From an uncultured Verrucomicrobiota bacterium (GTDB taxonomy: Bacteria > Verrucomicrobiota > Kiritimatiellia > CAIVKH01), in assembly GCA_937996795.1 (NCBI GenBank), contig CALKUH010000070.1:76725-140724 (forward strand): a stretch of DNA of 64,000 nucleotides, given 5' to 3'. This document shows positions 15,625 to 24,038 of the stretch, in pieces. The stretch's first letter is position 1. Each line of letters opens with the position of its first letter. The notes under the pieces were generated by a model. It did no database searches. It had not been told where the DNA came from and saw only the letters and a program-made list of their open reading frames with translations. The position numbers were made by a program, and so were the translations under genes.

Positions 15625-17370
15625 ATGCGAACACGATCATGCGCGTTGGCCGCCGGCACGGCCCTGGGGTTGCTGTTGTCCGGGTTGTCCGGGACGGCGC
15701 GGGGCGAGGAGGGGGTTGCGGTGGATGGGCTGGAGGCGGGGCGCCTGCTGTTCCACGAAACGCCGGAGGATCGCGCCGCGCGCCTGCGCTGGTGGCGCGA
15801 GGCGAAGTTCGGCCTGTTCATTCACTGGGGCGTGTATGCCGTCCCGGCCGGCCGTTACGGCGATCGCGCCACGTATGGCGAGTGGATCATGCGCCAGGCG
15901 GGGATTCCGCGGGCGGAATACCGCGAATTCGCAAAGCAGTTCGTGCCGGATCGCTACGCGCCCGACGCCTGGGCCCGTTTGGCGAAAGCCGCGGGCATGC
16001 GGTATGTGGTGCTCACCGCGAAGCACCACGATGGGTTCGCGCTCCATCCATCCGCCGTCACCGACTGGGACATTGCCGACGCGACGCCGTACGGGCGGGA
16101 TTTGATCGGCCCGCTGGCCGCGGCGGTGCGCGCGGAGGGGCTGCGCTTCGGGCTCTACTATTCGCAGGCGATGGATTGGATGCACCCCGGCGGCGCCATC
16201 GTCGGGCAGCCGTGGGATCCGTCGCACGACGGCGATTTTGATCACTACATGAAAACGATCGCGGTTCCGCAGGTGCGGGAACTGCTCGCGCGCTACCAGC
16301 CGGACGTGGTCTGGTGGGACACGCCCGTCGGCATGACCCCGGCGCACGCCGGGTTGCTGGCGAACGAACTGCGCCGGCAGCCCGGCATTCTCATGAACAG
16401 CCGGCTGGGCGGCGGCTATTCCGGCGACATGGAGACGCCGGAACAATATGTTCCGATCCTGCCGCCCGGGAGCGATTGGGAGACCTGCATGACCATGAAT
16501 GAGCACTGGGGCTACAACGCCGCGGATGAAAACTGGAAATCGGTGGAGACCCTGCTGCACATGCTCGCGGAGATCTGCGGCAAAGGCGGCAATCTTCTGT
16601 TAAATGTCGGGCCGACGGCGGCCGGCGAAATCCCGGCGGCGAGCGTGGAGCGGCTGGAAGCCATCGGGCGCTGGCTCGCGGTGAACGGCGAGTCGATCCA
16701 CGGCACAACGGCCGGGCCGTTCTCGCGACTCGGCTGGGGCACGGCCACGCGCCGGGGGCATCGCCTCTATCTGCATGTCTTTCGGTGGCCCGCGGACGGA
16801 CGGCTGCGGGTCCCGCTGCTGACCCGGGCCCTCTCCGCGCATCTGCTGGTGGAGCCGGAGCGGGCGCTCGACCTGGTGCAGGAGGAACACGCCGTCGTCA
16901 TCGCCGTGCCCGCCCGGGCGCCGGATCCGATCAACTCCATCGTGGTCCTGGATCTGGAGGGGGAGCCCCGCGCCGCCCCGCCGCCCTCGCTGGGCCGGCC
17001 CGTGCGCGCGTCGTCGAGCCAGCCGGACGCCCCCGCCGCGCACGCCGTGGACGGCAACGTCCAAACCCACTGGCGCCCGGACGAGGCGGAACAGCGGGGG
17101 CAGGCGTGGCTGGAAATTGACCTGCAGGCGCCCACCCCGCTTGCCGGGTTTGGCCTGGGGGAGCCGGACACATGGCCGCGCACGCTGCAAACCTATGCCA
17201 TCGAAGCGGAGATCGACGGTGAATGGCGCAGCCTGGCGACGGGCCGGACGCGCGGCCGCGGGGCGCACGGTAATTTCCCCGCGGTGTCCGCCCGGCGCGT
17301 GCGCATCCAGCTGACCAGCGCCAACGCGCGCAGCGGGCTTTCCGAATTTCTCCTCTACCGGCCGGAATGA
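15625..17370 (+). CDS. Secreted alpha-L-fucosidase (GH29) with F5/8 type C module
   Basis: 581 residues from ATG 15625, chosen because GGGAG lies six bases upstream; an in-frame ATG at 15607 would add six residues. A signal peptide (RSCALAAGTALGLLLSGLSGTARG) is followed by the GH29 barrel: FGLFIHWGVYAVPAG, AKHHDGFALHPSAVTDWD, and DVVWWDTPVG, where D232 is the expected nucleophile. NLLLNVGPTAAGEIP closes the barrel. The C-terminus (about 460-581) is a discoidin-like carbohydrate-binding module (SSSQPDAPAAHAVDGNVQTHW). It releases alpha-linked L-fucose outside the cytoplasm. It is divergent from the sialidase operon and convergent with the MFS gene 24 bp downstream. A second GH29 without signal peptide is at 39290. 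Confidence 0.92.
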   Translation: MRTRSCALAAGTALGLLLSGLSGTARGEEGVAVDGLEAGRLLFHETPEDRAARLRWWREAKFGLFIHWGVYAVPAGRYGDRATYGEWIMRQAGIPRAEYREFAKQFVPDRYAPDAWARLAKAAGMRYVVLTAKHHDGFALHPSAVTDWDIADATPYGRDLIGPLAAAVRAEGLRFGLYYSQAMDWMHPGGAIVGQPWDPSHDGDFDHYMKTIAVPQVRELLARYQPDVVWWDTPVGMTPAHAGLLANELRRQPGILMNSRLGGGYSGDMETPEQYVPILPPGSDWETCMTMNEHWGYNAADENWKSVETLLHMLAEICGKGGNLLLNVGPTAAGEIPAASVERLEAIGRWLAVNGESIHGTTAGPFSRLGWGTATRRGHRLYLHVFRWPADGRLRVPLLTRALSAHLLVEPERALDLVQEEHAVVIAVPARAPDPINSIVVLDLEGEPRAAPPPSLGRPVRASSSQPDAPAAHAVDGNVQTHWRPDEAEQRGQAWLEIDLQAPTPLAGFGLGEPDTWPRTLQTYAIEAEIDGEWRSLATGRTRGRGAHGNFPAVSARRVRIQLTSANARSGLSEFLLYRPE

Positions 17371-17394
17371 GGACGCGCGGTCGGTGTGCCGCCG

Positions 17395-18738
17395 TCAATA
17401 ATCGGACGTGATTTGTTTCAGCGCGCGCAGCATGCGGGCGGGTGCGCGGAACAGGAGCTGGCGGATAAACTGGTCCACGGACATTGCGCCCGGTTCCGGC
17501 AGCCCCGTGCGCAGCCATTGCGCGAACGCCATTATGGAAAGGCAAAGGCTGTAAACCACGGTGAACCCGTTCCACTGCCATGATCCCCATGTACGCGCCC
17601 AGCCGTGCAGGCTGTCGAGCAGCGCACCCCACGCGATGGGCAGGAATCCCGAGGCCAGGGCGGTCGCGGAGGTGAAGAGCGCGAGAAAATGACTGCGTCC
17701 CTGGGCGGGGACGATGGCCATGAGCAGGCGCAGTTTGCCCAGGCCGTAGAGCGAGACGGAAAGGGCCGATGTGGCCTGCAACAGGACGACCAAGGCGAGG
17801 TTGAGCGGGATAATCGTGGCGGACAAGGCTATCCAGCAGGCGTAGTGCGCGAGGTGCGACGCGCCGGCGATGGCGAGCAGGGGGCGGCTTCCAACGCGAT
17901 CCACCCAACGCCCAAACATCATGAGCCAGCAGACGGCAAGGATCGACGTCAGCGCGCTCATGCCGAGCATGAAGCGGTCGTTCACCGCATGGTGGTCGCG
18001 CAGCAGGGGAATCCAGAACACCCCCGAACCCGCGTGTGCCGCCAGGGTGGCGAGGTCGTAGGCCAGCAGCTTCCTGAACGGCTTGTGGCGCAGCATGGCC
18101 CGCCAGGGCGGCGCGAAGCGATGATGAGATTCGGGAGGAACCGGAACGTCCGGAATCCGCTTCAGGAAAAGCAAGCTGAGGGAACCGCCCACCGCGGCCA
18201 CGAGAAACAGGCCCGCGTAGGCGGCGGTTCCCGCATCCGAATCCATCCACCACATGGCCAGCAGGAATACGGCCAGTCCGGTAAGGGTGTTCAGCATCTG
18301 TTCGCGCGCGAGATAGCGGCCCCGCACATCCTCCGGGATCCATTGCGACAGCCAGGGCAGCCAGCCACACATGGAAATGCCGCGCGAGGCGTTGAAGCAA
18401 AAAAGAAGCGCCAGCATCAGCAGGATACGCGCCGATGCCGGGAGGGCGGTGGGCAGCAGCGGAACGGCCGCCATGCCGAACAGAAACACCGTGCGAACAC
18501 ACCAGCCGCCCAGCACGAACCGCCGATAGCCCCATCGTTCGACATGCGCGGAGGCTGGAAGTTGCAGCAGGGACAACAACGGGGGCAGGGCGGCAAGAAG
18601 GCCCAGTGTGGTGGCCGTGGCGCCGAGCTGCTTGAAATACAACAGCATGGGGGTGCCAAGGGACAACGTGATGGGGATCACGTTGAACGCGGCGAAGGCC
18701 AGTCCATTGCCCGCCCCCGGGGGAAGAGGCTTGTTCAT
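17395..18738 (-). CDS. MFS transporter
   Basis: 447 residues with about twelve hydrophobic segments. The loop between the second and third (HVERWGYRRFVLGG) and the later FGRWVDRVGSRPLL carry the MFS loop-2/3-type basic signature (G-x-x-x-D-R-x-G-R-R). A cytoplasmic loop near residue 205 separates the two halves. The closest recognisable type is the general MFS_1 sugar or drug carrier; the substrate cannot be read from sequence. It lies 6 bp after the giant beta-helix gene, as last gene of the operon that starts at 26047, so import of an oligosaccharide or monosaccharide released by those enzymes is likely. Confidence 0.85.
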   Translation of the reverse strand: MNKPLPPGAGNGLAFAAFNVIPITLSLGTPMLLYFKQLGATATTLGLLAALPPLLSLLQLPASAHVERWGYRRFVLGGWCVRTVFLFGMAAVPLLPTALPASARILLMLALLFCFNASRGISMCGWLPWLSQWIPEDVRGRYLAREQMLNTLTGLAVFLLAMWWMDSDAGTAAYAGLFLVAAVGGSLSLLFLKRIPDVPVPPESHHRFAPPWRAMLRHKPFRKLLAYDLATLAAHAGSGVFWIPLLRDHHAVNDRFMLGMSALTSILAVCWLMMFGRWVDRVGSRPLLAIAGASHLAHYACWIALSATIIPLNLALVVLLQATSALSVSLYGLGKLRLLMAIVPAQGRSHFLALFTSATALASGFLPIAWGALLDSLHGWARTWGSWQWNGFTVVYSLCLSIMAFAQWLRTGLPEPGAMSVDQFIRQLLFRAPARMLRALKQITSDY

Positions 18739-18744
18739 GTGGGT

Positions 18745-21700
18745 TCAGGGAATGACGCGCGGACGAAAGTAGCGTTGCGTGTTGGGTCCAAGTTCGAGAA
18801 GAGGGAGTTCCCACGTGTTCCAGCCGTGGTCGTCCGCGTTGTTGGGAATGCTGTTCGTGAGGAGCGTAATCCACTGCTGCGCGCCGTCGAGCTCGGTCGC
18901 GGTGTCCATGCTCCAGGGCATCCCCGGGCCATAGACCCCACCCTGCCAGTGGATGCGCCACGTGAGACCGGTTTGCGAGAAGCCGACCACGCGGAGTCGC
19001 GAAGCTGCGTCGCCAGGGTGTGTGCCGGCCCAGAACTCCTCCCAGCCCGCCGCGCCATCGCCGTCCGCATCCGCCTCGTCCATCGCATCAAAATCATTGG
19101 TGACGCCCATGGCGCGCCACCACCAATGCGGAATGCTGCGCGCCGTCTGGTTGGTCCCGTTGCTGGCCGCTGTGAAGGGGAAGCTGGGCTGCGTCCAGAT
19201 GCGGGTATGTCCATTGCTGGCGCAAAGGGCCGCGAAGTAGCGCAGTCCCGGCGTCAGGTTGGTCGCGTTGAGCGAAATCCGCCTCCATGCGTCGCTGATG
19301 GTGCCCCAGGCGGCGGAGCGGGCCCACTGCGTTTCGTTCGTGCCGGCATCCCAAGGCCCCCAATAGGCGGTGACCTGGACATTCGTCAGAAATCCGCTCA
19401 CGTCCGCGTGGAGGGAGGCGCTGGTGTTGGTCACCGCCGTTGCGCCGAGGTTGCCCATGCCCGGATTGTCCGGCAAAAACCATTTGCGGCGCAAGTACGC
19501 GTGCAGGAGGGAAAAATTGGTGGAGGCGAGCGGGCCGCGAATGGCGATGAGTTCCGCGATGTCGCCCGCCAGCGGATTGGCGATCGAATTCCCGCGCCGG
19601 CCGACATACAGCGGCGTGTTGTTCGTGAAGGAGGCGGTTGCGTCCGCGCTGGTGCTGGTGACGTGGACGCCCGCCTCGAACGCGCGCCACTCCGTGGCCG
19701 TTCGGCTCCAGGCGCGGACACGCAGGTCGCCGCGCGCGCGGCCCAGATAATTCGTGGAACCCCAGCGGAACTGATCGGGTTGCTGGCCGAGTTCCCAGTC
19801 GCCATTACCGCCGAAGGATCCCTTGGCCATCACGGTGCGCGCCGGGGCCGGCGAGGAATAGACGGCGATCAAGGTGAAGGGGTCGGCGCCGAACCGGCCG
19901 GCGAGCCCATTGGTCGCCGCGAGCCAGTTGGTCGGCGAAAAACGCAGCAGGGGAAGGCCGTTCCATGCCGCGGTCACCGCGGCGGGGCGCAACGCCTCGT
20001 TGGTTTGCAGCAGGTGGAAGTGATTCGTTGATTGGTCCGGCCAGGCGGAAACCGGCCCGTCGTTGGTCAACCCGGCGGCATCATACCAGAAGTGCACCGA
20101 CGGCACGTCGAGCACGCTCCACGGCGGCACCTCCAGCACGTCCGACCACGCGGAGCGCAGGCCGTCCACGCTGGACGTGGCGGCGACGCGGAAAAAATAG
20201 CGCGTGTCGAATGTCCACGGCGCCTCCACGCGCGTACTGTCCGCGGGCTGTTCCGTCAGGGCGGAAAATCCATCGGGCGACCCGATCGCCCGTTCCACGA
20301 CGAAACCCGTTTCCTCCGCGAAGTCATCCTCCCACGTCACCTCCAGGATGCCGTTGGCACGCGAGGCGCGGAGCGGCCCGGGTTTGTCATGCAGGCCGAA
20401 CCGTGTGCGAAAAACCGTCGCAACGGGTCTGGACGTGCCACCCGCGCTGACCGCCTGCACCCACACGTGGAAATGGGTCTGGGACGTGAGATTGCTCAGC
20501 GTCAGGCCGGTGGCGGTGGTGGAGGCGAACGCGAGTTCCGGGCGCGGGTCGTTTGTTGCCACGAAAACCTTAAACTCGGTTTCTGTGAGGCTGCGATGCC
20601 GCCACGTCAGCGCGGCCGATGATCCCGTAATGTTGGTGACCGACAGGGCGTCCGGTGGGTCCAGCGTAAACAGCGCGTTCAGGAAATCGTCCGGTCCCAG
20701 CGCCGCGCGTGAGAGGCGGAATTCGTCCAGCCGGCCCGGCCAGCGGTTTTCATTGAGCACGGCGGGCGAGGACGTGGTTTTGCGCGCGCCGATCGCGAAG
20801 CGGTTGTTTTGGGACAGTCCCCCGAGCCCCGGCGTTTCGGCCCGCCGCACGCCGTCAACATAAAGCCGCAAGTGTCCGGATGCCCCAACGTCATGATCCC
20901 AGACCGCCGCCACATGATGCCATTGGCCGTCGATGTATCCATCCGGCGTGATGGCCGCACTGAGGTGGGGACCGTCATCGGCAAGAAAAATGAGTTGGCC
21001 GGCCACATTCATCACGAGATGCCACCCGGTGAAGGAGAAGTCCGGCGCGAACGCCGCGCCGTGCCGCGTCGTCGCGATCACCACATCCTGCGTGGGGTTA
21101 TCGTCCACGCGCATCCAGCCCTCCAGCGTGAACGATTTCCAGTCCGCCATTTCGACTTCCGGTCGCACGCCGCCATCGAGGATGGGCCGCTCCAACGAAC
21201 CGGCATTAAGCGCCGGCGCCCGTCCGTGGCGGAAGGGTCCGGGTTCAGGCCGCGGCACCGGGTCCGCCGCCTTCAGCGCCGAATAGGTCCCCGTGACGGC
21301 GCTCACGTGCGCGTTTCCAACCTGGTCCGCCTGCGTCGGCAGGGCCTGGTCCAGCGTCCAGTAGGCCGCCGTGCGCGGGAAAGGAAACCCCGGAAGCAAA
21401 CCGATGCGGGTCCGGTGCAACAGGGCCTCGTCGTAATCGGGCAGCCAGCTGCAATTCGTAAAATGCTGGTTCGGGTTCTGGTTTCCGCGGAAGGGTTCCG
21501 CCTGCACGCGGGCGATGTCGATGTGTTCGAAGCGCTGGTATTCCGAACTCAGCGGATGGTCCATAAAGATGCCGTTGGGCCCATGGTCCTGCATGCTCGG
21601 ATGGGCGTAGACCTCACGCACCACCAGGTGACGCCAAAGGTTGGTGGTCCGGTCGGACGGAGCGCTGAGCGACGCGCCATGGATCGCGCCCATGTCGCCG

Positions 21701-23145
21701 CTGTCCGAACCCACGCGATGGATGAGCAGGTGACTGAATTCGTTGTTGAAGCTCGGGTGCCCGCCGACATCGGGGACCAGGTTTTCCGAGTTGTAATGTC
21801 CGCGCAGCGTGACGCCGTACCTTGGCGCGTTGAACATCTCGCAGTGCGACACGCGGACGTTGTTCACGTTGAACAGCATCACCCCTCCGTTGTAGACGGC
21901 ATGAATCGGCTCCTCGCCGATGTCGTGGATGAGGCAGTTCTCAATGATGTTGAATTCATTGAGCCGGTTCGCGGGTTGGGTCCACCGGTTGTAGGCATTC
22001 AGCAGCAGGATGCCGCCCATGCCCGCGCGTTCGATCCAGCAATTCCGGATCGACGAATGGCGCAACCGGGCCTGTCCGAAGATCGCGAGGCTGCCCGCGT
22101 TGGCGAAACGGCACGCTTCGATCACGATGTTCTCCGCGTGTTGCAGGCGCACCATGCCGTGCAGCGCATTCGGATCCGGCTCCCCATACCGGGTGTAGCG
22201 GAAGGTGAATCCGGAGAGCGTGATGTTGCTCGCTAGCGCCTCGATGCCGCCGACGATGTTCAGCAGCGTGAGCGGGGCCGGCGCGCGGAGGTCGGATTCG
22301 TTGGGATCGCCGTGCAGCGGGAGGTAGTACAACGTCGCACTCGCCGCGTCGTGGAAAAATTCGCCCGGCTGGTCGAGCAATTCGGGCACGCCCTGAACGA
22401 AGTAGCGGTCCTCCTGGCCGATCCAGCCGTTGGTGGTCAGGATGGGATTGACCTGGAGCCGGCGGGCGGGGCTGTCCACCGCGAGCAGCGCGCGGACCGT
22501 CATGCCCCAGTCGCGCCGCTGGGCGGGCGTGTCGCTGAAGTTCCAGTGCACGACCTCCGCGCCGCTGGTGAGTGTCCACGCGCCGGGATCAAGCTGGCCG
22601 GCCTTGTACACGAGGCTCGACGCGTTGCCGCTCTCGCTCTGGAGATAATCGCCGAAGTGGATCGGGTGGGCTGCCGTGTTGGCGGTGGGGCGATCCGGGA
22701 AGCGCGCCTTCCATGCCCGCCGGCCATTGTCGTACAGAGAGCCCACGGTCCACGTCACATTCGTGAGTTTCCAGATCCCGTTGCTGTGCGCGGTCCAGCC
22801 GACGAGGCGGGGCGCGCCCACGAACACCGTGGAACCGGGCTCTCCGGCGGATCGATAGATGACGCGGTGACCGTCGCGGCCCGAATCCTGCGTCGAGAAG
22901 GTCAGGTTGTTCGTGAGGCTGTATTCGCCGGGCGCGAACAGCACCTCCACGTCGCCGGCCAGCGGGCCGTTGGTGCTGAACAACAGGCGGACGCGGTCGC
23001 GCGCGCCCTGCAGCGAGGCGAGCGGCTCGGCTTCCGAGCCGGGGTGCGCGTCATCGCCGTGCGGCGCCACCTGGAAGCGATGGGCCACCTGCGCGTGGCT
23101 GTCCGCCAGGGCGCAGAGCGACAGACTGAACAGCAACCACCTCAT
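18745..23145 (-). CDS. Giant secreted right-handed beta-helix protein with LamG and FN3 modules
   Basis: 1466 residues from ATG 23145 (signal peptide MRWLLFSLSLCALADSHAQ); the start overlaps the preceding esterase gene as ATGA. Residues about 27-600 form a right-handed parallel beta-helix, opening with FQVAPHGDDAHPGSEAEPL and containing Asn-rich ladder turns such as NIVIEACRFANAGSLAIFG, IRNCWIERAGMGGILLLNAYN and NNVRVSHCEMFNAPRYGVTLRG. A LamG domain follows (about 640-830), then one or two fibronectin type III-like domains (about 840-1030), a second LamG-like domain (about 1040-1220), and a beta-rich end. Beta-helix enzymes of this kind include polysaccharide lyases and GH families such as GH120 or GH141; catalytic residues cannot be assigned. 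A 633-residue homologue is at 46154-48055. Confidence 0.8.
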   Translation of the reverse strand: MRWLLFSLSLCALADSHAQVAHRFQVAPHGDDAHPGSEAEPLASLQGARDRVRLLFSTNGPLAGDVEVLFAPGEYSLTNNLTFSTQDSGRDGHRVIYRSAGEPGSTVFVGAPRLVGWTAHSNGIWKLTNVTWTVGSLYDNGRRAWKARFPDRPTANTAAHPIHFGDYLQSESGNASSLVYKAGQLDPGAWTLTSGAEVVHWNFSDTPAQRRDWGMTVRALLAVDSPARRLQVNPILTTNGWIGQEDRYFVQGVPELLDQPGEFFHDAASATLYYLPLHGDPNESDLRAPAPLTLLNIVGGIEALASNITLSGFTFRYTRYGEPDPNALHGMVRLQHAENIVIEACRFANAGSLAIFGQARLRHSSIRNCWIERAGMGGILLLNAYNRWTQPANRLNEFNIIENCLIHDIGEEPIHAVYNGGVMLFNVNNVRVSHCEMFNAPRYGVTLRGHYNSENLVPDVGGHPSFNNEFSHLLIHRVGSDSGDMGAIHGASLSAPSDRTTNLWRHLVVREVYAHPSMQDHGPNGIFMDHPLSSEYQRFEHIDIARVQAEPFRGNQNPNQHFTNCSWLPDYDEALLHRTRIGLLPGFPFPRTAAYWTLDQALPTQADQVGNAHVSAVTGTYSALKAADPVPRPEPGPFRHGRAPALNAGSLERPILDGGVRPEVEMADWKSFTLEGWMRVDDNPTQDVVIATTRHGAAFAPDFSFTGWHLVMNVAGQLIFLADDGPHLSAAITPDGYIDGQWHHVAAVWDHDVGASGHLRLYVDGVRRAETPGLGGLSQNNRFAIGARKTTSSPAVLNENRWPGRLDEFRLSRAALGPDDFLNALFTLDPPDALSVTNITGSSAALTWRHRSLTETEFKVFVATNDPRPELAFASTTATGLTLSNLTSQTHFHVWVQAVSAGGTSRPVATVFRTRFGLHDKPGPLRASRANGILEVTWEDDFAEETGFVVERAIGSPDGFSALTEQPADSTRVEAPWTFDTRYFFRVAATSSVDGLRSAWSDVLEVPPWSVLDVPSVHFWYDAAGLTNDGPVSAWPDQSTNHFHLLQTNEALRPAAVTAAWNGLPLLRFSPTNWLAATNGLAGRFGADPFTLIAVYSSPAPARTVMAKGSFGGNGDWELGQQPDQFRWGSTNYLGRARGDLRVRAWSRTATEWRAFEAGVHVTSTSADATASFTNNTPLYVGRRGNSIANPLAGDIAELIAIRGPLASTNFSLLHAYLRRKWFLPDNPGMGNLGATAVTNTSASLHADVSGFLTNVQVTAYWGPWDAGTNETQWARSAAWGTISDAWRRISLNATNLTPGLRYFAALCASNGHTRIWTQPSFPFTAASNGTNQTARSIPHWWWRAMGVTNDFDAMDEADADGDGAAGWEEFWAGTHPGDAASRLRVVGFSQTGLTWRIHWQGGVYGPGMPWSMDTATELDGAQQWITLLTNSIPNNADDHGWNTWELPLLELGPNTQRYFRPRVIP

Positions 23146-24038
23146 GGAGTGCCATCCGCGCCGGCGTTCAGCGCGCGATAGGCGTCGGCAAACCGGAGCC
23201 CGAGGGTCCACAGCCCCTGCGAATTGAAGTGGATGCCCTCGATCGTCGGCAGGTCCTCACAGGGGATCACGCGCAAGTGCGGTGTTTGCCGTTCAGCTGC
23301 GCGCAGGCCCTCCTTGATGGCTTTCACGTTGGCGTCCGGTCCCGCAATGTGAAAATCCATGACCAGCGCCGGAAGCCCGGGCGCCTCCAGGTCGTTGCGC
23401 AGGTTGGCCACCAGTTGCTGCAAACGGGCCTGGTATTGCCGGCTGGCGCGCAGACTTTTGACGTCGCTTTCGTTTTGCAGCCAGAGGAATCCGGACAGGT
23501 GGACGGCCGCGACGTCGTCGCGCGCCTGGAGCTGGGCGACGGCGCGTTTGGTGGACTGCACGAGTTCGTTGTAGAGGTGGCGGACCTGGCCCTGTTTGTT
23601 TTTCAGCTTCGCGAGTTTGTTCAGCTCGTTGAGGTCGTCGAGAAACCCGGGCCGCTGGTGGTCTTTCTCCCACGCCACGATCGGGGTCCCGACGCTGATG
23701 GCCGTCTTGCAGATGGCGACAAGGTCGTCCGGGTGCTGTTCCCGCAGCGCGCGCGCAAAGCTGAGCTCGACGCCGAACCCCTCGTCGCGCGTGCGCCCCT
23801 TTCCGCGGCTGTTCGCCGGGAGCGGGAGCCAGTCGCGTTCGCCGAAGTGAATCAGCGCGTGGGGAACCGGCGCCCGCTGCGCGGGTTCCAAGTCGGCGAG
23901 CTGGCCCCGCCCGCGCGCGTTCGACTGCCCGGAGAGAATAAACACGCGCGCCACCCGGGCGGTTTCGGACCACCCGCATTCGGCGCAGAGCAGGAGCGCC
24001 AGCAGGCCGCCGCCGAACAGGGTGTGCGCGCGCTTCAC
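23142..24038 (-). CDS. Secreted sialate O-acetylesterase-like SGNH hydrolase
   Basis: 298 residues starting at GTG 24038, which overlaps the upstream stop as GTGA and has AAGGAG seven bases before it. A signal peptide (KRAHTLFGGGLLALLLCAECGWS) is followed by VFILSGQSNARG, where the Ser of GQSN is the nucleophile of the SASA/DUF303 acetylesterases. LWLQNESDVKS matches block III. The usual C-terminal D-x-x-H reads IEGIHFNSQG, so the Asp partner is not clear. Such enzymes remove O-acetyl groups from sugars, exposing glycans to hydrolases. Second gene of the operon from 26047, directly before the beta-helix gene (ATGA overlap). Confidence 0.82.
   Translation of the reverse strand: MKRAHTLFGGGLLALLLCAECGWSETARVARVFILSGQSNARGRGQLADLEPAQRAPVPHALIHFGERDWLPLPANSRGKGRTRDEGFGVELSFARALREQHPDDLVAICKTAISVGTPIVAWEKDHQRPGFLDDLNELNKLAKLKNKQGQVRHLYNELVQSTKRAVAQLQARDDVAAVHLSGFLWLQNESDVKSLRASRQYQARLQQLVANLRNDLEAPGLPALVMDFHIAGPDANVKAIKEGLRAAERQTPHLRVIPCEDLPTIEGIHFNSQGLWTLGLRFADAYRALNAGADGTP

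Noticed and set aside
15618..15628. GCATGTCATGC at the fucosidase start as another operator
   Set aside because: Only half of the consensus is present, the second arm is absent, and the bases belong to the ribosome-binding region and start codon.
17605..20031. 808-codon open frame on the plus strand opposite the MFS and beta-helix genes
   Set aside because: It is antisense to two well-supported genes, its translation is Arg/Gly/Gln-rich without domains, and long antisense frames are common at this GC content.
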